Below, in pieces: positions 42,892 through 52,839 of a stretch of DNA of 56,285 bases; within the stretch, counting starts at the first letter, position 1, and each line of letters opens with the position of its first letter. Source of the stretch: Woeseiaceae bacterium. Its GTDB lineage: Bacteria; Pseudomonadota; Gammaproteobacteria; Steroidobacterales; Woeseiaceae. The DNA is taken from contig JASJBB010000063.1 in the NCBI GenBank assembly GCA_030066735.1, forward strand, positions 1-56,285. Direction: 5' to 3'. A program made the position numbers and the translations under genes. Below the pieces are notes generated by a model that was given only the letters and a program-made list of their open reading frames with translations, was not told the origin of the DNA and ran no database searches.

Positions 42892-44178
42892 ATGTCTCTC
42901 TATGAATACTCGACCGATTCACGTTTTGTCAGCCGCCTGACGCGCGACACGCTGGCCCTCGTGCTGGCTGGTGGCGCCGGTTCCAGGCTGCGTGAACTGA
43001 CCGCGTGGCGGGCCAAGCCGGCGCTCTATTTTGGCGGCAAGTACCGCATCATCGACTTCACGCTGTCCAACTGCATCAACTCCGGCATCCGCCGCATGGG
43101 CGTGCTGACCCAGTACAAGGCGCATTCGCTGATTCGCCACCTCGTCCAGGGCTGGTCGTGGTTCCAGACAGGTGCGGGCCGGGAATTCTGCGAGATCCTG
43201 CCCGCGTCACAGCGTGTGGGCGGCGAGTGGTATCGCGGTACTGCGGACGCGATTTACCAGAATCTGGATATCATCCGGACGCATGACCCCAGGCTCGTGC
43301 TGATCCTGTCCGGCGACCACATCTACAAGATGGACTACGGCCCTTTCCTGGCGGCCCATGAAGAGCGCAAGGCCGACATGACGATCTGCTGCATCGAGAT
43401 GCCGGTCGAGGAAGCCGCGGGGCAGTTTGGCGTCATGACCGTCGACGAAACCGGCCGCATCATCGGTTTCGACGAGAAGCCCGAGAAACCCAACGAGATC
43501 CCGGGCCGGCCCGGCTACTGCCTGGCGTCGATGGGTAACTACGTGTTCAACACCGAGTTTCTCTACGAGCAGGTCATCAAGGACGCCGACTCGCCCGATA
43601 CGCAGCACGACTTCGGCCGCAACGTGATTCCCGCAATCATTCGCGACTACCGGGTCTATGCCTATGCCTTCCGTGACCCCGAGACCGGTGAACAGGCTTA
43701 CTGGCGCGACGTGGGAACCCTGCGCGCATTCTGGGAGGCCAACATGGAGCTCGTGTCCAAGACCCCGCAGCTGAACCTGTACGACCGTGACTGGCCGATC
43801 TGGACCCACCAGATCCAGTCGCCGCCGGCCAAGTTCGTCTGGGACCAGAAGGGCCGCCGCGGCGAGGCCATCCAGTCCATGGTCTCCGGCGGCTGTATCG
43901 TCTCGGGCGCCCATGTCCAGAACTCCCTGCTGTTCTCGCGGGTCTACGTGCATTCCTACAGCACCGTGACCGAATCGGTCGTCCTGCCTGACGTCGATAT
44001 CGGCGAAAATTGTCGTATAGAGAAGTCCATCATCGACGCCGGCGCCCAGATCGAATCGGGCACAGAGATTGGCGTGGACCACGACGCCGACCGCGAGCGC
44101 GGCTTCCGCGTCACCCGGGACGGCATCACGCTCGTGACGCCCGACATGCTGGGGCAGCAGCTGCATTTCACCAGGTAA
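42892..44178 (+). CDS. glgC: Glucose-1-phosphate adenylyltransferase
   Basis: Makes ADP-glucose from glucose 1-phosphate and ATP, the committed step of glycogen synthesis. The 428 residues match GlgC. Signatures: [15 protein letters not shown] (nucleotide loop), [30 protein letters not shown] (metal aspartate) and FDEKPEKP; the C-terminal half is a left-handed beta-helix regulatory domain. The ATG at 42892 begins [12 protein letters not shown], with an ATG 9 bases upstream in another frame. First gene of glgC-A-B-P-X. The glgA coding sequence continues in the same frame seven bases after its stop, so coupling is expected. Confidence 0.97.
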   Translation: MSLYEYSTDSRFVSRLTRDTLALVLAGGAGSRLRELTAWRAKPALYFGGKYRIIDFTLSNCINSGIRRMGVLTQYKAHSLIRHLVQGWSWFQTGAGREFCEILPASQRVGGEWYRGTADAIYQNLDIIRTHDPRLVLILSGDHIYKMDYGPFLAAHEERKADMTICCIEMPVEEAAGQFGVMTVDETGRIIGFDEKPEKPNEIPGRPGYCLASMGNYVFNTEFLYEQVIKDADSPDTQHDFGRNVIPAIIRDYRVYAYAFRDPETGEQAYWRDVGTLRAFWEANMELVSKTPQLNLYDRDWPIWTHQIQSPPAKFVWDQKGRRGEAIQSMVSGGCIVSGAHVQNSLLFSRVYVHSYSTVTESVVLPDVDIGENCRIEKSIIDAGAQIESGTEIGVDHDADRERGFRVTRDGITLVTPDMLGQQLHFTR

Positions 44179-44184
44179 GGCTTT

Positions 44185-45726
44185 ATCAGTACCCGGCACG
44201 TCATATTTCTCGCGGCGGAAAATGCGGCGCTCAGCGGTGGCAAAGTCGGCGGCGTCGGCGACGTCGTCCGGGACCTGCCAGCCGCACTCGGCGAACACGG
44301 CTGGCGTGCCACCGTGCTCACGCCGAGCTATGGGCACTTCCACACGTTACCCGGCGCCCGATTCCTGGGTTCGGTTGGCATCGACTTCAGGCTGGCGCGC
44401 GAATCGGTCGCCGTCTACGAGGTGCCCGGCTCGGTCGACGGCGTCAGGAACATCGTCTTCGACCACAAGGGCTTCGAGTCGCCCGGCGACAGCATCATTT
44501 ACAGCGAGGACGGCCCGATGCGGCCGTTTGCCAGCGATGCCAGCAAGTTCGCGCTGTTCGGCGCAGCGGCCGCAGCCTGGATCTTCCAGCTCGAGGAACA
44601 ACCCGATGTCGTGCACCTGCACGACTGGCACGCCGCGTTTTACCTGCTCATGCGCCACTACGCGAAATTTTACGAACCGCTGTGCCACATCCCCACCGTG
44701 TTCACCATCCACAACCTGTCTTACCAGGGCGTGCGGCCGCTCAAGTGGGACGAATCGTCACTCGAGGCCTGGTTTCCGGGGCTCGAGTACCTGCCACAGG
44801 AAGTTGGCGACCCGCAGCATGCCGACTGCATCAACCCGATGGCGATGGCCATCCGGCTCGCCGATCGCATCAGCACGGTGTCACCGACCTACGCCCGCGA
44901 AATCTGCCGGCCGAGCGATCCGCAGCACGGCTTCGTCGGCGGTGAAGGGCTGGAAGGATTGCTCCGGGACGCCAGCGATGAGGGCCGGCTGGTCGGTATT
45001 CTCAATGGCTGTTATTACAATGGCCCGAAAGGACGGCGGCCCGGCTGGCAGCGGCTGCTCGGCATGATTGCCGAACAGCTGGACGCCTGGCCGGACACCG
45101 AGGCCAACCGGCTCGCGTCCAGAACGCTCGCGAGCCTGCCCAAGCGGCGGCCGCCATACGTCATGACGAGCGTCGGCCGCCTCGTCAGCCAGAAGGCCAG
45201 CCTGTTCTTCGAGAACACGCCGGACGGCGTCCCGGCTATTGACGAGATTCTCAATAATGTGGGCCGCAAAGGTATCCTGATTCTGCTCGGCAGCGGCGAG
45301 TACATCTACGAGTACAGGATGCTCGAGGCAGCCAAGCACCACGACAACCTGCTGTTCCTGCGCGGCTATTCCGAGGCGCTCGCCGATCCGCTGTACCGCA
45401 CCGGCGACCTGTTCCTGATGCCGTCGAGCTTCGAGCCCTGTGGCATCAGCCAGATGCTGGCGATGCGCTCGGCGCAACCCTGCGTCGTCCACGCTGTTGG
45501 CGGGCTGCGAGACACGGTCGAACACCAGCGTTCGGGCTTCGTTTTCGACGGCGATACGACCGAGGAACAGGCGGGACGCTTCGTTACGGAAACGCTGCAG
45601 GCGCTGGCGTTAAAATCGAACAACCACGACGAGTGGCAAAAGATCTGCATCCGCGCTGCCAATGCGCGGTTCAGCTGGTCGAAGTCCGCACGCGCAACCA
45701 TTGAGCAACTTTATGAGCACCACTGA
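44185..45726 (+). CDS. glgA: Glycogen synthase (no canonical start codon)
   Basis: GT5 enzyme that adds glucose from ADP-glucose to glycogen chains. The frame shows HVIFLAAENAALSGGKVGGV from codon 5 on, with the ADP-glucose lysine of KxGG at about position 20, and the C-terminal FEPCGISQMLAMRSAQP with VHAVGGLRDTV. The first ATG/GTG/TTG in frame is GTG 44314, which would remove the KVGGVGDV motif. The glgC stop TAA (44176) bounds the frame upstream. I place the start at ATC 44185, preceded by AAGG and read as STRHVIF after it; a base error from ATG is the alternative. The protein would have 513 residues. It overlaps glgB by 14 bases. Confidence 0.88.
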   Translation: MSTRHVIFLAAENAALSGGKVGGVGDVVRDLPAALGEHGWRATVLTPSYGHFHTLPGARFLGSVGIDFRLARESVAVYEVPGSVDGVRNIVFDHKGFESPGDSIIYSEDGPMRPFASDASKFALFGAAAAAWIFQLEEQPDVVHLHDWHAAFYLLMRHYAKFYEPLCHIPTVFTIHNLSYQGVRPLKWDESSLEAWFPGLEYLPQEVGDPQHADCINPMAMAIRLADRISTVSPTYAREICRPSDPQHGFVGGEGLEGLLRDASDEGRLVGILNGCYYNGPKGRRPGWQRLLGMIAEQLDAWPDTEANRLASRTLASLPKRRPPYVMTSVGRLVSQKASLFFENTPDGVPAIDEILNNVGRKGILILLGSGEYIYEYRMLEAAKHHDNLLFLRGYSEALADPLYRTGDLFLMPSSFEPCGISQMLAMRSAQPCVVHAVGGLRDTVEHQRSGFVFDGDTTEEQAGRFVTETLQALALKSNNHDEWQKICIRAANARFSWSKSARATIEQLYEHH

Positions 45727-47878
45727 CAATCTCGAAACCCTGGCCGCCGGACGGCACCACGACCCGTTCGCGATCCTCGGGCTGCACCATGACGGCAAGA
45801 CACGTGTCGTTCGCACATTCCAGCCGCAGGCGCAGGCCGTCGCGCTGATCGACGCAGACGGCATCGAGATGGCGCAGATGGAGCGCGTCCTCGACGACGG
45901 CCTGTTCGTCGCGAAAATGCCTGCGCGCAAGCGGCGTTACCGGCTGCGCATCACGAATCACGACGGCTCCCGGTACGACACCGAAGACCCCTATCGCTTC
46001 GGCTCGTCGCTCGGCGAGCTCGACCTGTACCTGCTGGGCGAAGGCTCGGACATTCGAATTTACGACAAGCTCGGCGCGCAGGTGCGGACGATCGACGGCG
46101 TCGCAGGCACTCGTTTTGCCGTCTGGGCGCCCAACGCATCGCGCGTCAGCGTGATTGGCGATTTCAACGACTGGGACGGCCGGCGGCACATGATGCGCCT
46201 GCACCCGGGAAACGGCATCTGGGAGATCTTCGTCCCGGACATCGGCAACGGCCGTAAATACAAGTTCGAGATGCTGGATCGCGACGGCAACCTGCTGCCG
46301 CTCAAGGGAGACCCGTTCGCCCGCTACAACGAGCCGCCACCGGGCAATGCATCGGTCGTCTACGACAGCGGCTACGACTGGCAGGACGGGGACTGGATGC
46401 AACAACGCGCTACGACCCCGGACCTCGACACACCGATCAGTATCTACGAGGTGCATCTCGGTTCGTGGCGCCGCAAGGACCATAACCAGTATCTCGGCTA
46501 TCGCGAGCTTGCGGAAGAACTCGTCGACTACGTCAGTGAAATGGGATTCACGCACATCGAGCTCTTGCCGGTATCCGAGCACCCGTTCGATGGTTCGTGG
46601 GGCTACCAGCCGATCGGCATGTTCGCGCCCACCTATCGATTCGGCGACCCGGATGACTTCCGCTACTTCGTCGACCGCTGCCATGAGAAGGGCATCGGCG
46701 TCATCGTCGACTGGGTCCCGGCGCACTTCCCGCGCGACGAGCACGGACTGCGGCGCTTCGACGGCACGGCGCTCTACGAACACGAGGACCCGCGCAAGGG
46801 CGAGCACGCCGACTGGGGCACGCTGGTGTTCAACTTCGGCCGCCGCGAGGTGGTCAACTACCTGATGGGTAGCGCCGTCTACTGGATCGACGAATTCCAT
46901 ATTGACGCGCTGCGCGTCGATGCGGTCGCCTCGATGCTGTATCTCGATTACTCGCGTGAAGACGGCGACTGGGTGGCGAACGAGTTCGGCGGCAACGAGA
47001 ATCTCGAAGCCGTCGCGTTCCTGCGGCAATTGAATGCCGTAGTGCACCTGCACGGGGCGACGAGTTTCGCCGAGGAGTCAACGGCCTGGCCCGGCGTATC
47101 ACGACCCGTCGACCAGGACGGGCTCGGCTTCACCTACAAGTGGAACATGGGGTGGATGAACGACACGCTGGCGTACATGAGCGAGGACCCGGTCCATCGC
47201 AAGTTTCATCATGACAAGATGACGTTCGGCCTCGTTTACGCGTTCAATGAAAACTTCGTGTTGCCGCTGTCGCACGACGAGGTCGTTCACGGCAAGGGGT
47301 CGCTGCTGGGCCGCATGCCGGGCGACGAGTGGCAGCGCTTCGCCAACCTGCGCGCCTATCTCGCCAACATGTATGCGCACCCCGGCAAGAAGCTGTTGTT
47401 CATGGGCAGCGAACTGGCGCCGTACAACGAATGGAACCACGACCAGTCGCTCGACTGGCACCTGTTGCAGTACGACTTTCACCGCGGCGTGCAGAACCTG
47501 GTGCGCGACATGAATACTCTGTACCGGGGCACCCCCGCACTCTTCGAGCGCGACTTCGTGGCCGAGGGGTTCGAGTGGATCGACTGGAATGACCGGGACG
47601 CCAGCATGTTGTCGTGGATCCGCCGCGACGCACACGGCGGGTATGTTATTTGCGTCACGAATTTCACGCCCGTCGCTCGCTACGATTACCGTGTCGGGGT
47701 GCCCGAGCTGCGCCAGTACGTCGAAGTCCTGAATTCGGACGCCGAGGCTTACGGCGGCAGCAACCTGGGTAATGGCGGAACGCTGCACGCCGACGCGGTC
47801 GAACAGCATGGACGACCGTATTCGATATCAATGACCATACCGCCGCTCGCGACGGTATGGCTGCAACCGGGAGAATGA
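45713..47878 (+). CDS. glgB: 1,4-alpha-glucan branching enzyme
   Basis: Creates alpha-1,6 branches in glycogen. From ATG 45713 the product has 721 residues: an N-terminal branching-enzyme domain with HHDPFAILGLH, a CBM48 domain (about 95-200, TRFAVWAPNASRVSVIGDFN), the GH13 barrel with nucleophile D403 in LRVDAVASMLY, the acid/base in FAEESTAWPGVSRP (E454/E455) and LSHDEVVHGK, and a C-terminal beta-domain. The open frame starts further upstream inside glgA (45662), but ATG 45713 gives the usual N-terminus. It overlaps the glgA stop by 14 bases and ends three bases before glgP, all signs of a single operon. Confidence 0.97.
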   Translation: MSTTDNLETLAAGRHHDPFAILGLHHDGKTRVVRTFQPQAQAVALIDADGIEMAQMERVLDDGLFVAKMPARKRRYRLRITNHDGSRYDTEDPYRFGSSLGELDLYLLGEGSDIRIYDKLGAQVRTIDGVAGTRFAVWAPNASRVSVIGDFNDWDGRRHMMRLHPGNGIWEIFVPDIGNGRKYKFEMLDRDGNLLPLKGDPFARYNEPPPGNASVVYDSGYDWQDGDWMQQRATTPDLDTPISIYEVHLGSWRRKDHNQYLGYRELAEELVDYVSEMGFTHIELLPVSEHPFDGSWGYQPIGMFAPTYRFGDPDDFRYFVDRCHEKGIGVIVDWVPAHFPRDEHGLRRFDGTALYEHEDPRKGEHADWGTLVFNFGRREVVNYLMGSAVYWIDEFHIDALRVDAVASMLYLDYSREDGDWVANEFGGNENLEAVAFLRQLNAVVHLHGATSFAEESTAWPGVSRPVDQDGLGFTYKWNMGWMNDTLAYMSEDPVHRKFHHDKMTFGLVYAFNENFVLPLSHDEVVHGKGSLLGRMPGDEWQRFANLRAYLANMYAHPGKKLLFMGSELAPYNEWNHDQSLDWHLLQYDFHRGVQNLVRDMNTLYRGTPALFERDFVAEGFEWIDWNDRDASMLSWIRRDAHGGYVICVTNFTPVARYDYRVGVPELRQYVEVLNSDAEAYGGSNLGNGGTLHADAVEQHGRPYSISMTIPPLATVWLQPGE

Positions 47879-47881
47879 TGA

Positions 47882-50389
47882 ATGTCTGCCAGATCTGACA
47901 AGATGGTCGATGTCGGCAAGGTCGAGCTGCTGCAAGCGCCCGAGCTGCCGATGACTCCCGAGGCCATATTCAAGGACATTACCCACTACTTCGGACGGAC
48001 GTTCGGACGGCGCACGGTGCGCACGGCATCACCGTTTCTTTACCAGGCTGTTGTTTACGCTACCCGTGACCGCATCATGGAGCGCTGGGCCAGGACCCGC
48101 AAAGCCATGGAGCGCGACCACAACCGCCGCGTCAGTTACCTGTCGCTCGAATTCCTGATGGGCCGGCTGTTGCGTAACGCGTTGCTCAACCTGGACATCG
48201 AACAGGAAACCAGCGACGCGCTGCAACGCATCGGCATCGATCTGGAGGACGTCGTCGAACGCGAACACGACGCCGGTCTCGGCAATGGCGGGCTTGGCCG
48301 GCTGGCCGCCTGCTTTCTCGACAGCTGCGCCACGCTGTCGCTCCCCGTCCTTGGCTATGGCATTCGCTACCGGTACGGCATGTTCCGCCAGCGCATCGAG
48401 AACGGCCACCAGGTCGAGGAACCCGATCCGTGGCTGCGCGAGGGCTTCCCATGGGAGGTCGAGCGTTTCGAGTTCGCCCAGATCATCAAGTTCGGCGGCC
48501 GCACGACGACGCGCAAGGACAAGCACGGCCGCACGCGCTATGAATGGGTCGACACCCACGACGTCCTCGCGATCCCTTACGACGTGCCGATACCCGGTTA
48601 CCAGAATGACGTCGTGAACACACTGCGCCTGTGGTCTGCCGCGGCCACCGACGAATTCGACCTCGAGGAGTTCAATGCGGGCGGTTACCTGGATGCGGTC
48701 GCCGAGAAGAACCTCGCCGAGAACATCACGATGGTGCTGTACCCCAACACGGCAACCGAGGGCGGTCACGAGTTACGCCTGCGACAGCAGTATTTCCTCG
48801 CCTCGGCGAGCCTGCAGGACACATTGCGTTTCTATACCTATCACCACGGTAATGACCTCACGAGCTTTGCCGAGAAGAACTGCATCCAGCTCAATGACAC
48901 GCACCCGGCGATTGCCGTGCCCGAACTCATGAGGCTGTTGCTCGACGAATTCGGCCTCGAGTGGGACAAGGCCTGGGAGGTCACGCGCAGCACGATGGCG
49001 TACACCAACCACACCCTGCTGCCCGAAGCGCTCGAGATGTGGCCCGTATCGATGTTCCGCCGCATGCTGCCGCGCCTGCTGGACATCATCTATGAGATCA
49101 ACGCGCGCTTCATCGAGGAAATCAGCCGGCGCTGGCCGGGCGACAACGACCGCATCGAGCGAATGTCGCTGATCCGCGAAGGTTCGGAACCGATGATTCG
49201 AATGTCCTATCTCGCAATCGTCGGCAGTTTCTCGGTCAACGGCGTTGCCGAATTGCATTCGAAGCTGCTGCGCGAGGGGCTGTTCCGCGATTTCGCGGAA
49301 CTGTGGCCCGAGAAATTCAACAACAAGACCAATGGCGTCACACAGCGCCGCTGGCTCGCCGCCTGCAACCCGGATCTCGGTTCGGCGATCAGCGACAAGA
49401 TTGGCGACGGCTGGACGACCGACCTGGAGCAGTTGCGCGGCCTCGAGCAGCACGCCGATGACAAGGACTTCCAGCAACAGTGGCGCGAGATCAAGCTCGC
49501 CAACAAGGAAAGACTCGCGCGTGAAATCGAGCAGAACACCGGAATTGCGCTTCCAACCAACATGCTGTTCGACGTGCAGGTGAAGCGTATTCACGAGTAC
49601 AAACGCCAGCTGTTGAACCTGCTGCACGCCGTGCATCTTTACGATCGCATTCGCCGCGGCGATGGCGACGACATCGTGCCGCGCGCCATCATCATTGGCG
49701 GCAAGGCCGCGCCCGGCTACGAGATGGCCAAGTCCATCATCAAGGCGATCAACAACGTTGCGCGAATGATCAACACGGACCCGGCGATGGACGGCAAGCT
49801 CAAACTGCTGTTCTATCCCGACTACAACGTGTCGGCCATGGAGCTGATTTGTCCGGCCGCCGACCTGTCCGAGCAGATATCGACGGCGGGCAAGGAAGCG
49901 TCCGGCACCGGCAACATGAAGTTCATGATGAACGGCGCCGTGACGATCGGCACGCTCGACGGCGCCAACGTGGAGATTCGCGAGGCCGTTGGCGAAGACA
50001 ACTTCTTCCTGTTCGGCCTGACCGTCGAGGAGATCCAGCAGTTGCGTGGCAAGTACGACCCCAACGCCATCATCGAGGCGGACGAAGACCTGATGCGCGT
50101 CATGCAGCTGCTCGAGAGCGGTCACTTCAATCGTTTCGAGCCAGCCGTCTTCGACCAGTTGATCCAGTCGATTCGGGAACCGGCGGACCTGTGGATGACG
50201 GCCGCGGATTTCCGCAGTTTCATCGACGCGCAGGAGCTTGCCGCGCAGGCTTACCTTGACGAAGAACACTGGACCCGCATGAGCATCCTCAACACGGCGG
50301 CGTCGGGACGCTTTTCGACTGACCGTACGATGCAGGACTACAACGCGGATATCTGGAAAGCCGAGCCGATCGAACTCAACCCCAAATGA
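47882..50389 (+). CDS. glgP: Glycogen/maltodextrin phosphorylase
   Basis: Releases glucose 1-phosphate from chain ends of glycogen or maltodextrin. The 835 residues show the phosphorylase signatures EFLMGRLLRNALLNL, EHDAGLGNGGLGRLAACFLD, NGVTQRRWLAACNP and the pyridoxal-phosphate site GTGNMKFMMNGAVTIGTLDG, with the cofactor lysine at K680. The ATG at 47882 is preceded by GGGAGA. It overlaps glgX by four bases (ATGA). It may serve both stored glycogen and imported maltodextrin after MalQ, since no separate malP is seen in the window. Confidence 0.97.
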   Translation: MSARSDKMVDVGKVELLQAPELPMTPEAIFKDITHYFGRTFGRRTVRTASPFLYQAVVYATRDRIMERWARTRKAMERDHNRRVSYLSLEFLMGRLLRNALLNLDIEQETSDALQRIGIDLEDVVEREHDAGLGNGGLGRLAACFLDSCATLSLPVLGYGIRYRYGMFRQRIENGHQVEEPDPWLREGFPWEVERFEFAQIIKFGGRTTTRKDKHGRTRYEWVDTHDVLAIPYDVPIPGYQNDVVNTLRLWSAAATDEFDLEEFNAGGYLDAVAEKNLAENITMVLYPNTATEGGHELRLRQQYFLASASLQDTLRFYTYHHGNDLTSFAEKNCIQLNDTHPAIAVPELMRLLLDEFGLEWDKAWEVTRSTMAYTNHTLLPEALEMWPVSMFRRMLPRLLDIIYEINARFIEEISRRWPGDNDRIERMSLIREGSEPMIRMSYLAIVGSFSVNGVAELHSKLLREGLFRDFAELWPEKFNNKTNGVTQRRWLAACNPDLGSAISDKIGDGWTTDLEQLRGLEQHADDKDFQQQWREIKLANKERLAREIEQNTGIALPTNMLFDVQVKRIHEYKRQLLNLLHAVHLYDRIRRGDGDDIVPRAIIIGGKAAPGYEMAKSIIKAINNVARMINTDPAMDGKLKLLFYPDYNVSAMELICPAADLSEQISTAGKEASGTGNMKFMMNGAVTIGTLDGANVEIREAVGEDNFFLFGLTVEEIQQLRGKYDPNAIIEADEDLMRVMQLLESGHFNRFEPAVFDQLIQSIREPADLWMTAADFRSFIDAQELAAQAYLDEEHWTRMSILNTAASGRFSTDRTMQDYNADIWKAEPIELNPK

Positions 50390-52371
50390 TCGAGACGGGC
50401 AGTCCTGGTCCGCTAGGCGCTACGCCGGACAATGACGGCACCAACTTCGCGATCTACTCCGAAGTCGCGCAGCGGGTGGAACTGTGCCTGTTCGACGAGC
50501 GCGGCAACCCGCTGGCCCGCCATGAATTGCCGGGCAATACAGGCGCCGTTTGGCACGGCTACCTGCCGGGCTGCCAGCCCGGTCAGCGCTACGGCTACCG
50601 CGTTTACGGCATCTTTCATCCGGCGGAGGGCCTGCGCTGCAATCCCAACAAGCTCCTGATCGACCCGTATGCCCGCGAACTGGCGGGCAACTTCCGCTGG
50701 CACAGAGCCGTCTTTGACAGCAACGACCTCGACAGCGCGCCGTATGTGCCCAAGTGCGTCGTCGCCGGCCCCTCCGGCGACCGGCCGACCAACCGGCCGC
50801 GCGTGCCCTGGCCGGAGATGATCTTCTACGAAGCGAACGTACGCGGCTTCACGATGCGCCATCCGATGGTCGCGAAGCAGGATCGCGGCAAGTTTGCCGG
50901 CATGCGCAATGCCGACGTCATTGCCTACCTCAAGGCGCTGGGCATCACGTCGCTCGAGTTGATGCCCGTGCATGCATTCATCGACGAGCATCACCTCGCA
51001 AAAAGAGGCCTGCGCAACTTCTGGGGCTACAACAGCATTTCCTTTTTTGCGCCAAGCCCACGCTACGCGCAGACGGATGCTATCGCCGAGTTTCGCGACA
51101 TGGTGCGCTGCCTGCATGACGCGGGCATCGAGGTCGTGCTCGACGTCGTATACAACCACACCGGCGAGGGCGACACGAACGGACCGACGGTCGGCTTCCG
51201 CGGCATCGACAACCTCGCCTACTACCGGACCGATCTCGACTCACCCGACAACTACATCAACGACACGGGCACCGGTAACACGATTAACGTAGACCACCCG
51301 GTCGTGCAGCAACTCGTTCTCGATAGCCTGCACTACTGGCACCGGGAGATGGGGGTCGACGGCTTCCGCTTCGATCTCGCCACGGTCCTCGGCAGAACGC
51401 GCCACGGTTTTTCGCAGCAGCATCCGCTGCTGGACGCGATCAGCGAGGACGAAACGCTGTACGACGCGGTGATGGTCGCCGAGCCCTGGGATCCCGGGCC
51501 AGGCGGCTACCAGCTCGGCTGCTTCCCGAATCGCTGGGCCGAATGGAACGACCGGTTTCGCGATGACGTACGCCGTTTCTGGCGCGGCGACGACGGCATG
51601 GCGAGCAACTTCGCGAAGCGCCTGCACGGTTCGGGCGACCTTTTCGAACGCAGCGCGCGCCTTCCCAGCGCCAGCGTCAATCTCGTGACGAGTCACGACG
51701 GTTTCACGCTCGCCGACGTCGTCAGCTACGAGCACCGCCATAATCATGCCAATGGCGAGGACAACAAAGACGGCCACGCCCACAATTTCAGCAGCAATTA
51801 TGGCGTTGAAGGACCGACGGACGATGCGGAGATTCTGGCCCGGCGTCGGCGACAGCGGCTGAATATGCTGACCACGCTGTTCGTTTCACAGGGCATACCG
51901 CTGCTGCTCGCCGGCGACGAGTTCGGCAACTCCCAGCTCGGCAACAACAACGGGTATGCCCAGGACAACGAGACCGGCTGGCTCGACTGGTCGCTGGTGG
52001 ACGACGACCCGGACTTTGTCGACAAGGTTCGCAGGCTCGTGCACATGAGACGCGGCGAACCACTGCTAAGGTCCGTGCACTACTTGCACGGAGCGTCGGA
52101 AATCGCCTGGAAGACTCCCGCCGGCGAGAAGATGGCCGCCAGTGACTGGCGCGAAGCCCGGGCGTTCAGCCTGGTGCTGGCGGACGGCCGGCTCGTCGTG
52201 CTGATAAACGGCTCCGGCGCGGATGCGGCCTATGTGCTGCCGGGGCAGGACTACGACGTGTTGTTCTCCAGCGCGGAGGCGTTCGAACCGGGCGCGGAAG
52301 CTGCCGTGCTGCCGGCTCTGTCGATTGCCGTATTGCGACAGGCTGCGGTTAGTGCATCAGAAACGCGTTGA
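50386..52371 (+). CDS. glgX: Glycogen debranching enzyme (isoamylase type)
   Basis: Hydrolyses alpha-1,6 links of limit dextrin left by GlgP. The 661 residues match GlgX: N-terminal CBM48 (GPLGATPDNDGTNFAIYS), barrel motifs VLDVVYNHTGEG, nucleophile D330 in DGFRFDLATVLGR, acid/base E366 in VMVAEPWDPG, and LVTSHDGFTLADVVSYEHR. The ATG overlaps the glgP stop (ATGA), the closing gene of glgC-A-B-P-X. Its 3' end overlaps the convergent small lipoprotein gene by 23 bases. Confidence 0.96.
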   Translation: MIETGSPGPLGATPDNDGTNFAIYSEVAQRVELCLFDERGNPLARHELPGNTGAVWHGYLPGCQPGQRYGYRVYGIFHPAEGLRCNPNKLLIDPYARELAGNFRWHRAVFDSNDLDSAPYVPKCVVAGPSGDRPTNRPRVPWPEMIFYEANVRGFTMRHPMVAKQDRGKFAGMRNADVIAYLKALGITSLELMPVHAFIDEHHLAKRGLRNFWGYNSISFFAPSPRYAQTDAIAEFRDMVRCLHDAGIEVVLDVVYNHTGEGDTNGPTVGFRGIDNLAYYRTDLDSPDNYINDTGTGNTINVDHPVVQQLVLDSLHYWHREMGVDGFRFDLATVLGRTRHGFSQQHPLLDAISEDETLYDAVMVAEPWDPGPGGYQLGCFPNRWAEWNDRFRDDVRRFWRGDDGMASNFAKRLHGSGDLFERSARLPSASVNLVTSHDGFTLADVVSYEHRHNHANGEDNKDGHAHNFSSNYGVEGPTDDAEILARRRRQRLNMLTTLFVSQGIPLLLAGDEFGNSQLGNNNGYAQDNETGWLDWSLVDDDPDFVDKVRRLVHMRRGEPLLRSVHYLHGASEIAWKTPAGEKMAASDWREARAFSLVLADGRLVVLINGSGADAAYVLPGQDYDVLFSSAEAFEPGAEAAVLPALSIAVLRQAAVSASETR

Positions 52372-52612
52372 GTTGTTCCTGGTCGATGCAGGCGCACTTT
52401 TTCCTGCCGAAGTCGGCTTCACAGTAGCCGACCTTGCCCGGCGGGCAATACAGGGAACTGTTGAGGTTGCGCCGGGCGATCTGACGTTCGCGCTGTTCTA
52501 CCGCAGACCAGTCACCGCTCAGCAAGGCTTCCGACTCGAGTTGCTCCATCGACTTCATGGCGCCGCAGCCCGTCAACAGAAGGAGTACCGTCAGTGTCAT
52601 CATGGTCTTCAT
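52349..52612 (-). CDS. Small lipoprotein of unknown function
   Basis: 87 residues with a clear lipoprotein signal (MKTMMTLTVLLLLTGCG; lipid cysteine at 16) followed by a short helical part with WSAVEQRERQIARRNL and a cysteine-containing end (LYCPPGKVGYCE, KKCACIDQEQ). Four cysteines after the signal suggest two disulphides in the periplasm. It is not recognised as a named family. It converges on glgX and stands alone. Confidence 0.65.
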   Translation of the reverse strand: MKTMMTLTVLLLLTGCGAMKSMEQLESEALLSGDWSAVEQRERQIARRNLNSSLYCPPGKVGYCEADFGRKKCACIDQEQLNAFLMH

Positions 52613-52839
52613 GACTCCGGTAGTACTTGTATAGACGCCGGCTATACCTTGACGAAAATCTCAATACCGCGTTAGAAGATTGTGACGGCGGCGGCCTTGC
52701 GCTTTTGGCAACACGCAATGGCCCCTTGGTAGCGGGAAATCACGGGGCAGTGTGGAAAAAAAACAACGGTTTGAACATAAGACGGAATTTGTGAGGCGTG
52801 TCACACTTGCCGCGCCAAAACTCTCGATTGCACACAACT

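Noticed and set aside
52349..52371. Possible frameshift where the small lipoprotein gene overlaps glgX
   Set aside because: Both reading frames have proper ends; convergent overlaps of 4-23 bases occur elsewhere in this window.
52630..52677. Possible promoter before the racemase-family gene (TTGACG-17-TTAGAA, with TATAG/CTATA nearby)
   Set aside because: The -10 is poor and it lies more than 160 bases before the start codon, so I do not list it as a feature.
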